Source: CAYNCE01 sp964522515
GTDB lineage: Bacteria; Patescibacteriota; Patescibacteriia; UBA2196
Direction of reading: 5' to 3'
NCBI GenBank assembly: GCA_964522515.1
Contig: CAZFWC010000029.1
Span: forward strand, 1-7,900
DNA: 7,900 nt
This document shows, in pieces, positions 1 to 5,984 of the stretch. The notes under the pieces are model-generated. The model was not told where the DNA came from, ran no database searches, and saw only the letters and a program-made list of their open reading frames with translations. The position numbers and the translations under genes were made by a program. How positions within the stretch are numbered: position 1 is the stretch's first letter; each line of letters starts with the position of its first letter.

Positions 1-15
1 TTTCATGTCTGTATT

Positions 16-288
16 TTAACAGAAAATGGTTGGATTTAAAATGCGTTCACTATATCTACTCATCCAGTTAGCTAACAAAACAAAAATCAGCCATGCTAAA
101 AGAATAAGCAAAATAAATTTTAAATTTGGATTTGGAGCAACTGCTTCATCAACTAACTGACCATAAACCAAAGGAATAAACGCAGAAATTACTGATGAAA
201 AAGTAGCTAAAAAAATACACCGCCACACCATTTTTTTGTGTGGTTTTAAATATTTCCAAAGTAATTTTATTAAGTCTTTAAATTTCAT
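16..288 (-). CDS. N-terminal fragment of an ABC exporter transmembrane domain (probably an interrupted gene)
   Basis: The 90-residue product starts like a type I ABC exporter (fused membrane and ATPase half-transporter). A basic amphipathic start, LLWKYLKPHKK, is followed by a first membrane helix at about residues 20-42 ending in IPLVYGQLVDEAV. A second helix lies at about 58-76 and leads into MSRYSERI. Full-length family members are about 570-620 residues and continue with four more helices and an ATPase domain. Here the frame runs into NPTIFC and a TAA stop, so Walker A, the signature motif and Walker B are absent. The start is well supported: AGGAG (plus 297-301) lies 8 bases upstream of the ATG, and a strong promoter precedes it. 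A frameshift, a truncation or a sequencing error near position 40 would each explain the stop. Only 15 bases remain to the window edge, so these cannot be separated. The exporter family call is fairly secure; the substrate is unknown. Confidence 0.7.
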   Translation of the reverse strand: MKFKDLIKLLWKYLKPHKKMVWRCIFLATFSSVISAFIPLVYGQLVDEAVAPNPNLKFILLILLAWLIFVLLANWMSRYSERILNPTIFC

Positions 289-296
289 AACTATTT

Positions 297-301
297 CTCC
301 T
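297..301 (-). promoter_or_regulatory. Shine-Dalgarno of the ABC exporter fragment
   Basis: The minus strand reads AGGAG with 8 bases before the ATG at 288. This fixes the start codon and argues that the fragment is the genuine 5' end of a translated gene. Confidence 0.8.
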
Positions 302-329
302 GTTTTTATGTTTTGAAAGAGTTTCTAAC

Positions 330-358
330 AGGATAACACATGAATTTTATTTTGTCAA
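330..358 (-). promoter_or_regulatory. Sigma70-type promoter of the ABC exporter gene
   Basis: On the minus strand a perfect -35 TTGACA (plus 353-358) is followed by a 17-base spacer and a -10 TATCCT (plus 330-335). The spacer ends in TGT, giving an extended -10 (TGnTAnnnT). Transcription should start near 323, leaving a leader of about 35 bases that contains the Shine-Dalgarno. The -35 begins only 9 bases beyond the kinase stop codon, so this gene has its own promoter. I see no convincing terminator between the kinase and this gene, so read-through is also possible. Confidence 0.8.
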
Positions 359-367
359 ACAAAAATT

Positions 368-2515
368 TTACCCAACCGGCACTTCAAAAATAAACTCGCT
401 TCCTTTTCCATCACCTTCTGATTCAACCCAAATTTTACCATTGTGCAATTCAATAATTTTTTTAGCAATAAATAATCCAAGCCCAGAACCAGAAGTATTA
501 ATCTGAGTAATTTTTCTGCCACGAATAAATTTATTAAATAATTCTTTTGCGTCTTCTGAATCAACTCCAATTCCAGAATCTTTAACACTAAATTTAACTT
601 TATTATTTTTTAATTCAGCGCTTACAATAATATTTCCTTTTTGAGTGTACTTAATTGCGTTGTCAATTAAATTTAAAATCACATCTGCTAATTTATCACG
701 GTCAGCTGAAATTTCTAATTTATTTTTAAAATTTATAAATTCTAACTTTAAATCTTTCTTTTCTGCTTCAATTTTTAATTCTCTAATTATTTCATTAACT
801 AATTCAGCTAAATCAAATTTCTTTTTTTCAATTTTAAGCCGACCAGATTCAATTCGTGAAACATTTAAAAAAATATTAATTAACCTAACCAAACGATTGC
901 TGTTGTTAAAAATATCAATCATTATTTTTTTCTGCTCTGGTTTTAATTCGCCAAAATCTCCATCTAAAAACATTGATAAATATCCTTTGATTCCAGTTAA
1001 AGGGGTTCGCAATTGGTGCGAAGTAATTGAAACAAATTCTGTCTTTGCCTTATCAAGTTTTTTTAATTTAACATTTGCTTCACGCAAATCTTTTGTTGCT
1101 TTTGAAACTTCTTTTTTAAGTTTCTCGCTAAAACGCAAAGATTTTTGATAAAGTAAAGAATTTTGCAAAACAATTGCTGTTTGAGATCCAATAACTTGCA
1201 AAACTTTTAAATCTTCTTGATTATAAATATCGCCAGATTCTTTTGCGCCTAAGACAATTAAGCCAATCATTTTATTTTTAATATTTAAAGGCGCTAAAAT
1301 TTCTATTTCTAAATTTGTTAATAAATCAATTGTTGATTTTGATTTTTTATAAAATAAACTATTTTTAATTTCTTCAATAATTAAAATTTTGTTTTGTTTT
1401 GCAAATTTGTTTTGCAAATTTTTATCATTAAAAAATCTTTTTTGCTGATTAATTTTAAAATTAAAATTGTGTTGAACAAAATATTCATTTTTCTTTTCAT
1501 TAAAAATTAAAATTCCAACTGCTTTTGAATGAAAAGAATCAACAAGGGTTTTTGAAATTAAATTGCAAATTTTATTAATATCTAAACTTGACCGCAAATT
1601 ATTTGATAAATTAGTAATCACTTCTTGGCTGTCGTATAAAGATGAAAAAAAATATTTGTTTGCGATTTTATAAAAAAAGTTTTTAAGCGGAATAAAAATT
1701 AAAATTGCTAAAATAAAAATAAATACATTTGCTGTTGTGTTTATCCAGTCTGCAAAATAAAATTTTGTAAAAATAAATTCAACAATTGTGTAGCCTGTTA
1801 AAATTATTGTTAATGGAGCTAAATAAACAAATGATTGCCGTAAAACAAGTTTGATATCCATTAGATGATGCGCTACAATCGCGTAAGCTAAAATCATTGT
1901 AAATAATACGCCAGAAATATAAGAAAAAGGATAAATACTAATTTTGTATGCCGGAAAATAAGCTGTTGAACCAACTGTAATTAAAATAAAGAATGCAATA
2001 AAAACATATTTGGATTGATTTTTTTTAGAAGCATTTTTATTTTCAATATAATGTTTATAAAAATTATAAAGCACTAAAGCTAAAAAGAAAAAAAACTGAA
2101 GTAAAAATAAATGATGAAAAAATTTTGCTTGAGAATGCACACCCCAATTATATTTAAAAATATCATCTACAAAATATTGAGTACGGCTTAAAACTAGAAA
2201 AACAAATCCTAAAATATAACTAATAACAATTAATATTTTTTGTTTTTTAGTTTTTGTCCAAACAACGCTAAAATGATACATAAAAGCTGGAACAAAAACT
2301 ACTCCCATATAAATAAACCTATCCCAAAATATAGCTTGTTCATTAGTTTTACTAATAAACATCATAAAAGTCCCTACTAGCCAAATAGTAACACCAACAG
2401 AAAGCAAGAAAAAAACACGGTGGATTATTGAATTTTTATTTTTGCTTACAACAAATATTCCTAACCAAAAAACAAAAATACTACTTAATAATGGTAAAAT
2501 ATTTAGTAATTTCAT
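368..2515 (-). CDS. Membrane-bound orphan sensor histidine kinase (7TM-type sensor, GAF, HisKA, HATPase_c)
   Basis: This 715-residue protein is a two-component sensor kinase in the cytoplasmic membrane. The N-terminal third is hydrophobic, with helices at about residues 3-23, 33-54, 67-86, 93-110, 133-157, 170-188 and 200-218. This resembles the 7TM sensor region of many histidine kinases. Two further helices follow at about 230-250 and 262-283. Residues about 310-465 look like a GAF domain (APLNIKNKMIGLIVLG, then NQEDLKVLQVIGSQTAIVLQNS). A coiled linker leads to the dimerisation domain, with H-box SITSHQLRTPLTG and phosphoacceptor His500. The ATPase domain has N-box NLIDNAIKYT (Asn619), G1 DSGIG (Asp646), F-box LFNKFIRG and G2 GSGLGL (676-681), so it should be active. 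No response regulator is adjacent, so partner and signal are unknown. The start is set by a promoter whose transcription start coincides with the ATG, and there is no Shine-Dalgarno. Confidence 0.93.
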   Translation of the reverse strand: MKLLNILPLLSSIFVFWLGIFVVSKNKNSIIHRVFFLLSVGVTIWLVGTFMMFISKTNEQAIFWDRFIYMGVVFVPAFMYHFSVVWTKTKKQKILIVISYILGFVFLVLSRTQYFVDDIFKYNWGVHSQAKFFHHLFLLQFFFFLALVLYNFYKHYIENKNASKKNQSKYVFIAFFILITVGSTAYFPAYKISIYPFSYISGVLFTMILAYAIVAHHLMDIKLVLRQSFVYLAPLTIILTGYTIVEFIFTKFYFADWINTTANVFIFILAILIFIPLKNFFYKIANKYFFSSLYDSQEVITNLSNNLRSSLDINKICNLISKTLVDSFHSKAVGILIFNEKKNEYFVQHNFNFKINQQKRFFNDKNLQNKFAKQNKILIIEEIKNSLFYKKSKSTIDLLTNLEIEILAPLNIKNKMIGLIVLGAKESGDIYNQEDLKVLQVIGSQTAIVLQNSLLYQKSLRFSEKLKKEVSKATKDLREANVKLKKLDKAKTEFVSITSHQLRTPLTGIKGYLSMFLDGDFGELKPEQKKIMIDIFNNSNRLVRLINIFLNVSRIESGRLKIEKKKFDLAELVNEIIRELKIEAEKKDLKLEFINFKNKLEISADRDKLADVILNLIDNAIKYTQKGNIIVSAELKNNKVKFSVKDSGIGVDSEDAKELFNKFIRGRKITQINTSGSGLGLFIAKKIIELHNGKIWVESEGDGKGSEFIFEVPVG

Positions 2516-2521
2516 AATTTT

Positions 2522-2530
2522 ATTATAACA
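2522..2530 (-). promoter_or_regulatory. Extended -10 promoter giving a leaderless kinase mRNA
   Basis: The minus strand reads TGTTATAAT, a consensus extended -10 (hexamer at plus 2522-2527). Only 6 bases separate the hexamer from the kinase ATG. With the usual 6-base gap to +1, transcription starts on the A of the ATG. The -35 is weak (T-rich, TTTTTA-like, around 2546-2551) and overlaps the T-tract of the preceding terminator. No Shine-Dalgarno lies in front of the gene, consistent with leaderless translation. Confidence 0.75.
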
Positions 2531-2543
2531 TTTTTATAAATAA

Positions 2544-2580
2544 AATAAAAAACCCGGAATTTATTTTTTAAACCCGGGTT
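2544..2580 (-). terminator. Intrinsic terminator of the 303-residue protein gene
   Basis: A 7-bp GC-rich stem pairs AACCCGG (minus strand of plus 2574-2580) with CCGGGTT (minus strand of plus 2551-2557) across a 16-base loop. In the minus direction it runs straight into TTTTATTTTATTT. The plus direction has no T-tract immediately after the stem, so it acts on minus-strand transcripts. It lies 23 bases past the stop of the upstream gene and separates that gene from the kinase. Confidence 0.85.
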
Positions 2581-2603
2581 AAAATTTTTATTATTTTTTT
2601 AAC

Positions 2604-3515
2604 TTATTTAATGTGCTGAAGTTTAAAACCTTCCTGACAAGCAAGTTGTAAAGCTTCAACAGGATTAGTTCTGTTATATTTTTGAAAAATATACCCGGCA
2701 AGAAAACAGGCAAACAGTCCGTGTTGTTTTGTATCGTAAAGTGGTTTTTCCCAAGTTAATTCTGGATGCTCAAAAATTCCAAGTTGTACCCATTTAATAG
2801 CCAACTTTTTACAGACATCTTTATAAACCGTGGGTCTGGCAACTTCAAGACACAATTTTATTCTTAAATTTTTAAAATTTTCTTTTTCTAATAACTTATA
2901 ATGTATTGAATTCAAAAGCTGAGTAGTTCTAAAACCATTGTTAATTTCTTCAAAACTAACAGGATTAAATGGCGTATTAATAAATTTTTTTACTAATTCT
3001 GTCTCATCTCCTCTTGCACTTGGTCGAATTTTATCTACAGGCATAAAATTTTTTAAAAGCTCGGCATTTAATTGAGCAAGACTTGTGGTTCCACCTAAAA
3101 TTAAAACATTTTTCTTTGGATTTAAAAAATGTTTTTCCTGTTGTAAAATTGCAACTGCGGTTAATTCGTTTCCTCCTAAAAAAATGCAATCTGGAAACAT
3201 TCTTTTTAATCTTTTTATCATATATTTTGTGCTTGCGCCAAGCACAAAAATAGAAAATCCTTTTTTAACTGCTTCAACAACTAACTGAATAATTTTATTA
3301 GTTGCATTAGAAGCTCTTAATTTTTCGCGATCTGTAAAATCGTCGGCAACACAATTAATTGCCCCTAGTGTTGCAATTTTTTTGTCTTTTAAAAAAATGT
3401 CTTGCCAAAATTTGTAATCAGCATCAGATCCTTTAAAAACTTGGGTTCTTTCATTTTCATTGGCAGTATTTGAAATAAAAAAAAGTTTATTTTTTAATAA
3501 GTTAAAATTTTCCAT
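2604..3515 (-). CDS. Uncharacterised 303-residue protein with Rossmann-like segments
   Basis: I do not recognise this family with confidence. The protein is soluble, with no signal peptide or membrane helix. Its middle contains alternating strand/helix blocks: KKIATLGAINCVADDF (45-60), a helix and strand ending in FVLGAST (90-96), IFLGGNELTAVAIL (111-124), and the glycine-rich turn VLILGGTTSLAQ (137-148). That turn looks like a nucleotide or cofactor loop. The order of a GGNELTA-type segment followed by a glycine-rich Rossmann turn faintly recalls shikimate dehydrogenase/acyl-ACP reductase-like proteins. The C-terminal part (185-303) is mostly helical and ends with NPVEALQLACQEG. It is a single-gene transcription unit with its own promoter, an excellent Shine-Dalgarno (AGGGAGGA, 7 bases from the ATG) and a terminator, so it is very likely expressed. 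Neighbours valS and the kinase suggest no function. No catalytic residues can be assigned. Confidence 0.85.
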   Translation of the reverse strand: MENFNLLKNKLFFISNTANENERTQVFKGSDADYKFWQDIFLKDKKIATLGAINCVADDFTDREKLRASNATNKIIQLVVEAVKKGFSIFVLGASTKYMIKRLKRMFPDCIFLGGNELTAVAILQQEKHFLNPKKNVLILGGTTSLAQLNAELLKNFMPVDKIRPSARGDETELVKKFINTPFNPVSFEEINNGFRTTQLLNSIHYKLLEKENFKNLRIKLCLEVARPTVYKDVCKKLAIKWVQLGIFEHPELTWEKPLYDTKQHGLFACFLAGYIFQKYNRTNPVEALQLACQEGFKLQHIK

Positions 3516-3521
3516 TTTAGT

Positions 3522-3529
3522 TCCTCCCT
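3522..3529 (-). promoter_or_regulatory. Strong Shine-Dalgarno of the 303-residue protein gene
   Basis: The minus strand reads AGGGAGGA, almost the full anti-16S complement, ending about 7 bases before the ATG at 3515. It is the strongest ribosome site in the window and settles the start codon. Confidence 0.85.
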
Positions 3530-3575
3530 AAAATAAATTGTGAAAAAAATTAAAAAATTATTATTTATTATTTTT

Positions 3576-3584
3576 AGAATAACA
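3576..3584 (-). promoter_or_regulatory. Probable extended -10 promoter of the 303-residue protein gene
   Basis: The minus strand reads TGTTATTCT, matching the TGnTAnnnT extended -10, with hexamer TATTCT at plus 3576-3581. The -35 position 17 bases upstream (3599-3604) reads only TTTTTA. Start would be near 3569, with a leader of about 54 bases. It lies just downstream of the valS stop codon. I see no convincing intrinsic terminator after valS, so this gene may also receive read-through. Confidence 0.55.
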
Positions 3585-3612
3585 TAAATTTAAAAAAATA
3601 AAAATAGCTAGA

Positions 3613-5805
3613 TTACTCTGGCCATTTTTCAATAATCAACATTTGTTTTTTACCGGGCAATTCACCCCATATTTTTTCAGTAATAAACGGCATAAACGGA
3701 TGCAATAATTTTAGACTTGTTGATAAAATTTTATATAAAATATTTTGTACTAATTTTTTATCTTTTTTGTTATCACTATTTAATCTAGATTTTACACTTT
3801 CTAAATATTTATCACAAAAATCATGCCAGAAAAAATCATAAATTTCTTGTGACGCTTCGTGAAACATAAAGTTGTCTAAATTTTTAGTAACTTGTTTAAT
3901 GGTTTTTTGAAGTTTATCTAAAATGTTCTTGTCTTCTTTGATTAAATTAGCTGGATTTAGATTGTCAAAACTAAAAGCCTGCCCGCCGTAGTCCAGTAGG
4001 TCTGAGGATTTTTTAGTGTTGGATGGGCGAAGGTGGGTAGGTTGTAAATTTAAAATTACAAACTTGCTCGCGTTCCAAATTTTGTTAGCGAATTTTTTTT
4101 GCGCGATAATTTTTTCTTGTGAAAAAGAAATATCATTTCCCTGCCCTGTTCCAAAAACCAAAGCCATTCTAAAAGCGTCTGTTCCAAATTCTTTAATAAT
4201 TCCCAAAGGATCAACAACATTTCCTTTTGATTTTGAAAGTTTTTGTCTGTCTTTGTCACGCATTATTCCGTGCAAATAGACGAATTTAAACGGAGGTTTA
4301 TTAGTTAAATAAAAACCAAACATTATCATTCTTGCAACCCAAAAAAATAAAATATCCCACGCCGTTTCCATTACTGTTGTTGGATAAAATTTGTCAAGCA
4401 ATCCTTGTGTTTTTAAAGTTAAAACAGGCCACTGACCAGATGAAAACCAAGTGTCAAATGTATCTGTTTCTTCAATTAATTTTTTAGATTTACATTTTGG
4501 ACATTTTAAAATTTTATTCTCCACATCAACAATTATTTCTTCACACTCACAATATTTAATTGGAATTTTAATTCCCCAAACAATTTGACGCGAAATATTC
4601 CATGGCTTAATATTTTTCATCCAGTGCATAAATATTTTTTCAAATCTTTGAGGAACAAATTTAACCTCGCCTTTTTTTACAGATTCAATCGCGCGTTTTG
4701 CTAAAGAATCAACGCTTAAATACCACTGAGGCAAAATAATTGGCTCAATCGCTGTTTTACATTTGTAGCATTTTGAAACAGGAGTTGTGTAGTCTTCTAT
4801 TTTTTCTAACAAATTTTGAGATTTTAAATCTTGAATTATTTTTTCTCTAGCTTGTTTTACTTTTAATCCAGCATATTTTTTAGCTGTGTTTTTTGTCATT
4901 TTTCCGTCTTTATTAATTATTGAAATTATTTTTAATTTGTGTCGCTCTGAAATTTCAAAATCAACTGCGCTGTGAGCTGGCGTAACTTTTACAGCGCCTG
5001 TTCCAAATTCTGGATCAACTTCTTCGTCCGCGATTATTAAAATTTGTCTGTTAGTCAAAGGCAATTCAACTTTTTCTCCAATTAAATTTTTGTATCTTTT
5101 ATCTTTTGGATTTACCGCAACTGCTGTGTCACCTAACATTGTTTCAGGTCTGGTTGTTGCAACTTGAATAAATTTATTTTTTTTATTTACTAAAGGATAT
5201 TTTATAAACCACAAATTACTTTTTTCATTTTCGTGCTCAACTTCTAAATCTGACAACGAAGTTTGATGTTTTACGCACCAATTTACAACTCGTTCACCAC
5301 GATAAATTAAACCTTCGTCATACATTTTTTTAAATGTTTTTTTAACTTCCAAAATAATATCTTTATCTAAAGTAAATTTTTCTTTTGACCAATCACAAGA
5401 TGCGCCTAGTTTTCGCAACTGATTGTAAGTATTTTTTTTATTTTCTACTGTAAAATTCCACATCATTTTGTAAAGTGTTTTGTTGTCAAAATCAAAACGA
5501 GATTTACCTTCTTTTCCAAGTTTTTTTTCAAACACAACTTGAGTTTCAAATCCAGCGTGGTCTGCTCCAGGCAACCACAGAGTTGGTTCTTGTTTCATTC
5601 TGTGGTAACGAATCATAATATCTTCTAAGGTAACAAAAATTGCGTGTCCAGCGTGTAAAGAACCATTTGCGTTTGGCGGAGGCATTATTATTGTAAAAGG
5701 TTTTTTATCTAAATTTTTTGCAGGTTTAAAATGTCCACCTTTTTCCCAAAGTTGATAAATTTCATCTTCGTGTTCTTGTGAATTGTATGGTCCTTTGGGG
5801 AGCAT
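3613..5805 (-). CDS. valS: Valine--tRNA ligase
   Basis: This class Ia aminoacyl-tRNA synthetase charges tRNA-Val in the cytoplasm. The Rossmann core shows PPPNANGSLHAGH, with the HIGH-type motif at 51-54. The KMSKS-type motif is KLSKS (522-526) in DRQKLSKSKGNVVDP. The CP1 editing domain is present: TTRPETMLGDTA (217-228) and GTGAVKVTPAH (268-278), with Asp282 at the position of the conserved editing aspartate. Cysteine pairs C346/C349, C419/C421 and C435/C438 suggest zinc knuckles. WNISRQIVWG, ETAWDILFFWVARM and DAFRMALVFGTGQGND are typical. The anticodon-binding domain spans about 615-728. At 730 residues it is shorter than E. coli ValS (about 950) because it stops after ITEKIWGELP...EKWPE and lacks the C-terminal coiled-coil arm. 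Residues 589-609 are encoded by a GC-rich palindromic insertion. A promoter precedes it, but no Shine-Dalgarno is evident. Confidence 0.97.
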   Translation of the reverse strand: MLPKGPYNSQEHEDEIYQLWEKGGHFKPAKNLDKKPFTIIMPPPNANGSLHAGHAIFVTLEDIMIRYHRMKQEPTLWLPGADHAGFETQVVFEKKLGKEGKSRFDFDNKTLYKMMWNFTVENKKNTYNQLRKLGASCDWSKEKFTLDKDIILEVKKTFKKMYDEGLIYRGERVVNWCVKHQTSLSDLEVEHENEKSNLWFIKYPLVNKKNKFIQVATTRPETMLGDTAVAVNPKDKRYKNLIGEKVELPLTNRQILIIADEEVDPEFGTGAVKVTPAHSAVDFEISERHKLKIISIINKDGKMTKNTAKKYAGLKVKQAREKIIQDLKSQNLLEKIEDYTTPVSKCYKCKTAIEPIILPQWYLSVDSLAKRAIESVKKGEVKFVPQRFEKIFMHWMKNIKPWNISRQIVWGIKIPIKYCECEEIIVDVENKILKCPKCKSKKLIEETDTFDTWFSSGQWPVLTLKTQGLLDKFYPTTVMETAWDILFFWVARMIMFGFYLTNKPPFKFVYLHGIMRDKDRQKLSKSKGNVVDPLGIIKEFGTDAFRMALVFGTGQGNDISFSQEKIIAQKKFANKIWNASKFVILNLQPTHLRPSNTKKSSDLLDYGGQAFSFDNLNPANLIKEDKNILDKLQKTIKQVTKNLDNFMFHEASQEIYDFFWHDFCDKYLESVKSRLNSDNKKDKKLVQNILYKILSTSLKLLHPFMPFITEKIWGELPGKKQMLIIEKWPE
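3978..4041. repeat. GC-rich palindromic element inserted in frame in valS
   Basis: This 64-base patch is more than half G+C inside a gene of about a quarter G+C. Its ends form a long imperfect inverted repeat: left arm 3978-3995 (starts CCTGCCCGCC) and right arm 4024-4041 (ends GGTGGGTAGG). On the plus strand 16 of 18 positions pair, counting three G-T wobbles. On the mRNA strand the wobbles become mismatches, leaving 13 of 18. The loop is 28 bases. It encodes residues 589-609 (PTHLRPSN...DYGGQ) at the junction between the catalytic core and the anticodon-binding domain, where ValS length is variable. It behaves like a small mobile palindrome tolerated in coding sequence, as with Rickettsia palindromic elements. 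Mobility is inferred. Confidence 0.7.
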
Positions 5806-5819
5806 TTTTAAATATTGTC

Positions 5820-5849
5820 ATCCTGATCCCGAGTGCTCGGGAGAAGGAT
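5820..5849. repeat. Palindromic intergenic repeat (ATCCTGA...GAAGGAT type) in the valS leader
   Basis: ATCCT (5820-5824) pairs with AGGAT (5845-5849), and TCCCGAG (5827-5833) is a perfect inverted match to CTCGGGA (5836-5842). A GA/GA internal loop separates the two stems. The surrounding TGTCATCCTGA...GAAGGATCTG frame matches a dispersed intergenic repeat I know from many bacterial genomes. It lies inside the predicted valS leader, 14 bases before the ATG, and is GC-rich against an almost pure A/T background. It could be a passive repeat or could modulate valS expression. Confidence 0.75.
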
Positions 5850-5888
5850 CTGTTTTTAAATTAAATAATTTTATTTTTTCTTTTTTTA

Positions 5889-5917
5889 ATTCTAACTTTT
5901 TAAATTATTTTAGTCAA
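5889..5917 (-). promoter_or_regulatory. Sigma70-type promoter of valS
   Basis: On the minus strand TTGACT (plus 5912-5917), a 17-base spacer and TAGAAT (plus 5889-5894) give a near-consensus promoter. Transcription should begin near 5882, making a leader of about 77 bases that contains the palindromic repeat. It lies between the terminator of the upstream gene and valS, so valS is its own transcription unit. The leader is too short for a T-box, and no T-box motif is visible. Confidence 0.8.
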
Positions 5918-5925
5918 TTTTTTCT

Positions 5926-5962
5926 AAATAAAAAACCAGCAAAAACTTTAAAATTTTTGCTG
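5926..5962 (-). terminator. Intrinsic terminator of the 124-residue protein gene
   Basis: On the minus strand CAGCAAAAA (plus 5954-5962) pairs perfectly over 9 bp with TTTTTGCTG (plus 5937-5945) across an 8-base loop. It is followed by G, six T, A and three T. It begins 22 bases after the stop codon. The plus strand has no T-tract after the stem, so it works in the minus direction only. Confidence 0.9.
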
Positions 5963-5984
5963 ACTGAAATTGGTCATTTTTATT

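Noticed and set aside
645..1148. Plus-strand open frame of 167 codons opposite the kinase
   Set aside because: It lies wholly over the conserved HisKA/HATPase coding region on the other strand, has serine/phenylalanine-rich shadow composition and no ribosome site.
2604..2730. PfkB/ribokinase-like ending of the 303-residue protein (FLAGYIFQK...NPVEALQLACQEG)
   Set aside because: It resembles the sugar-kinase C-terminal helix pair, but the catalytic GAGD segment is replaced by KQHG and no other PfkB motif is present.
3541..3612. Possible terminator after valS in the A/T-only stretch
   Set aside because: Only a weak pairing of A and T runs with no GC pairs is possible; it cannot be told from background.
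4016..4279. Plus- and minus-strand open frames inside valS
   Set aside because: They overlap conserved ValS motifs, including KLSKS, in other frames and show no start signals.
5806..5984. T-box or other riboswitch ahead of valS
   Set aside because: The leader is about 77 bases and holds only the palindromic repeat; no T-box sequence or specifier-loop structure is visible.
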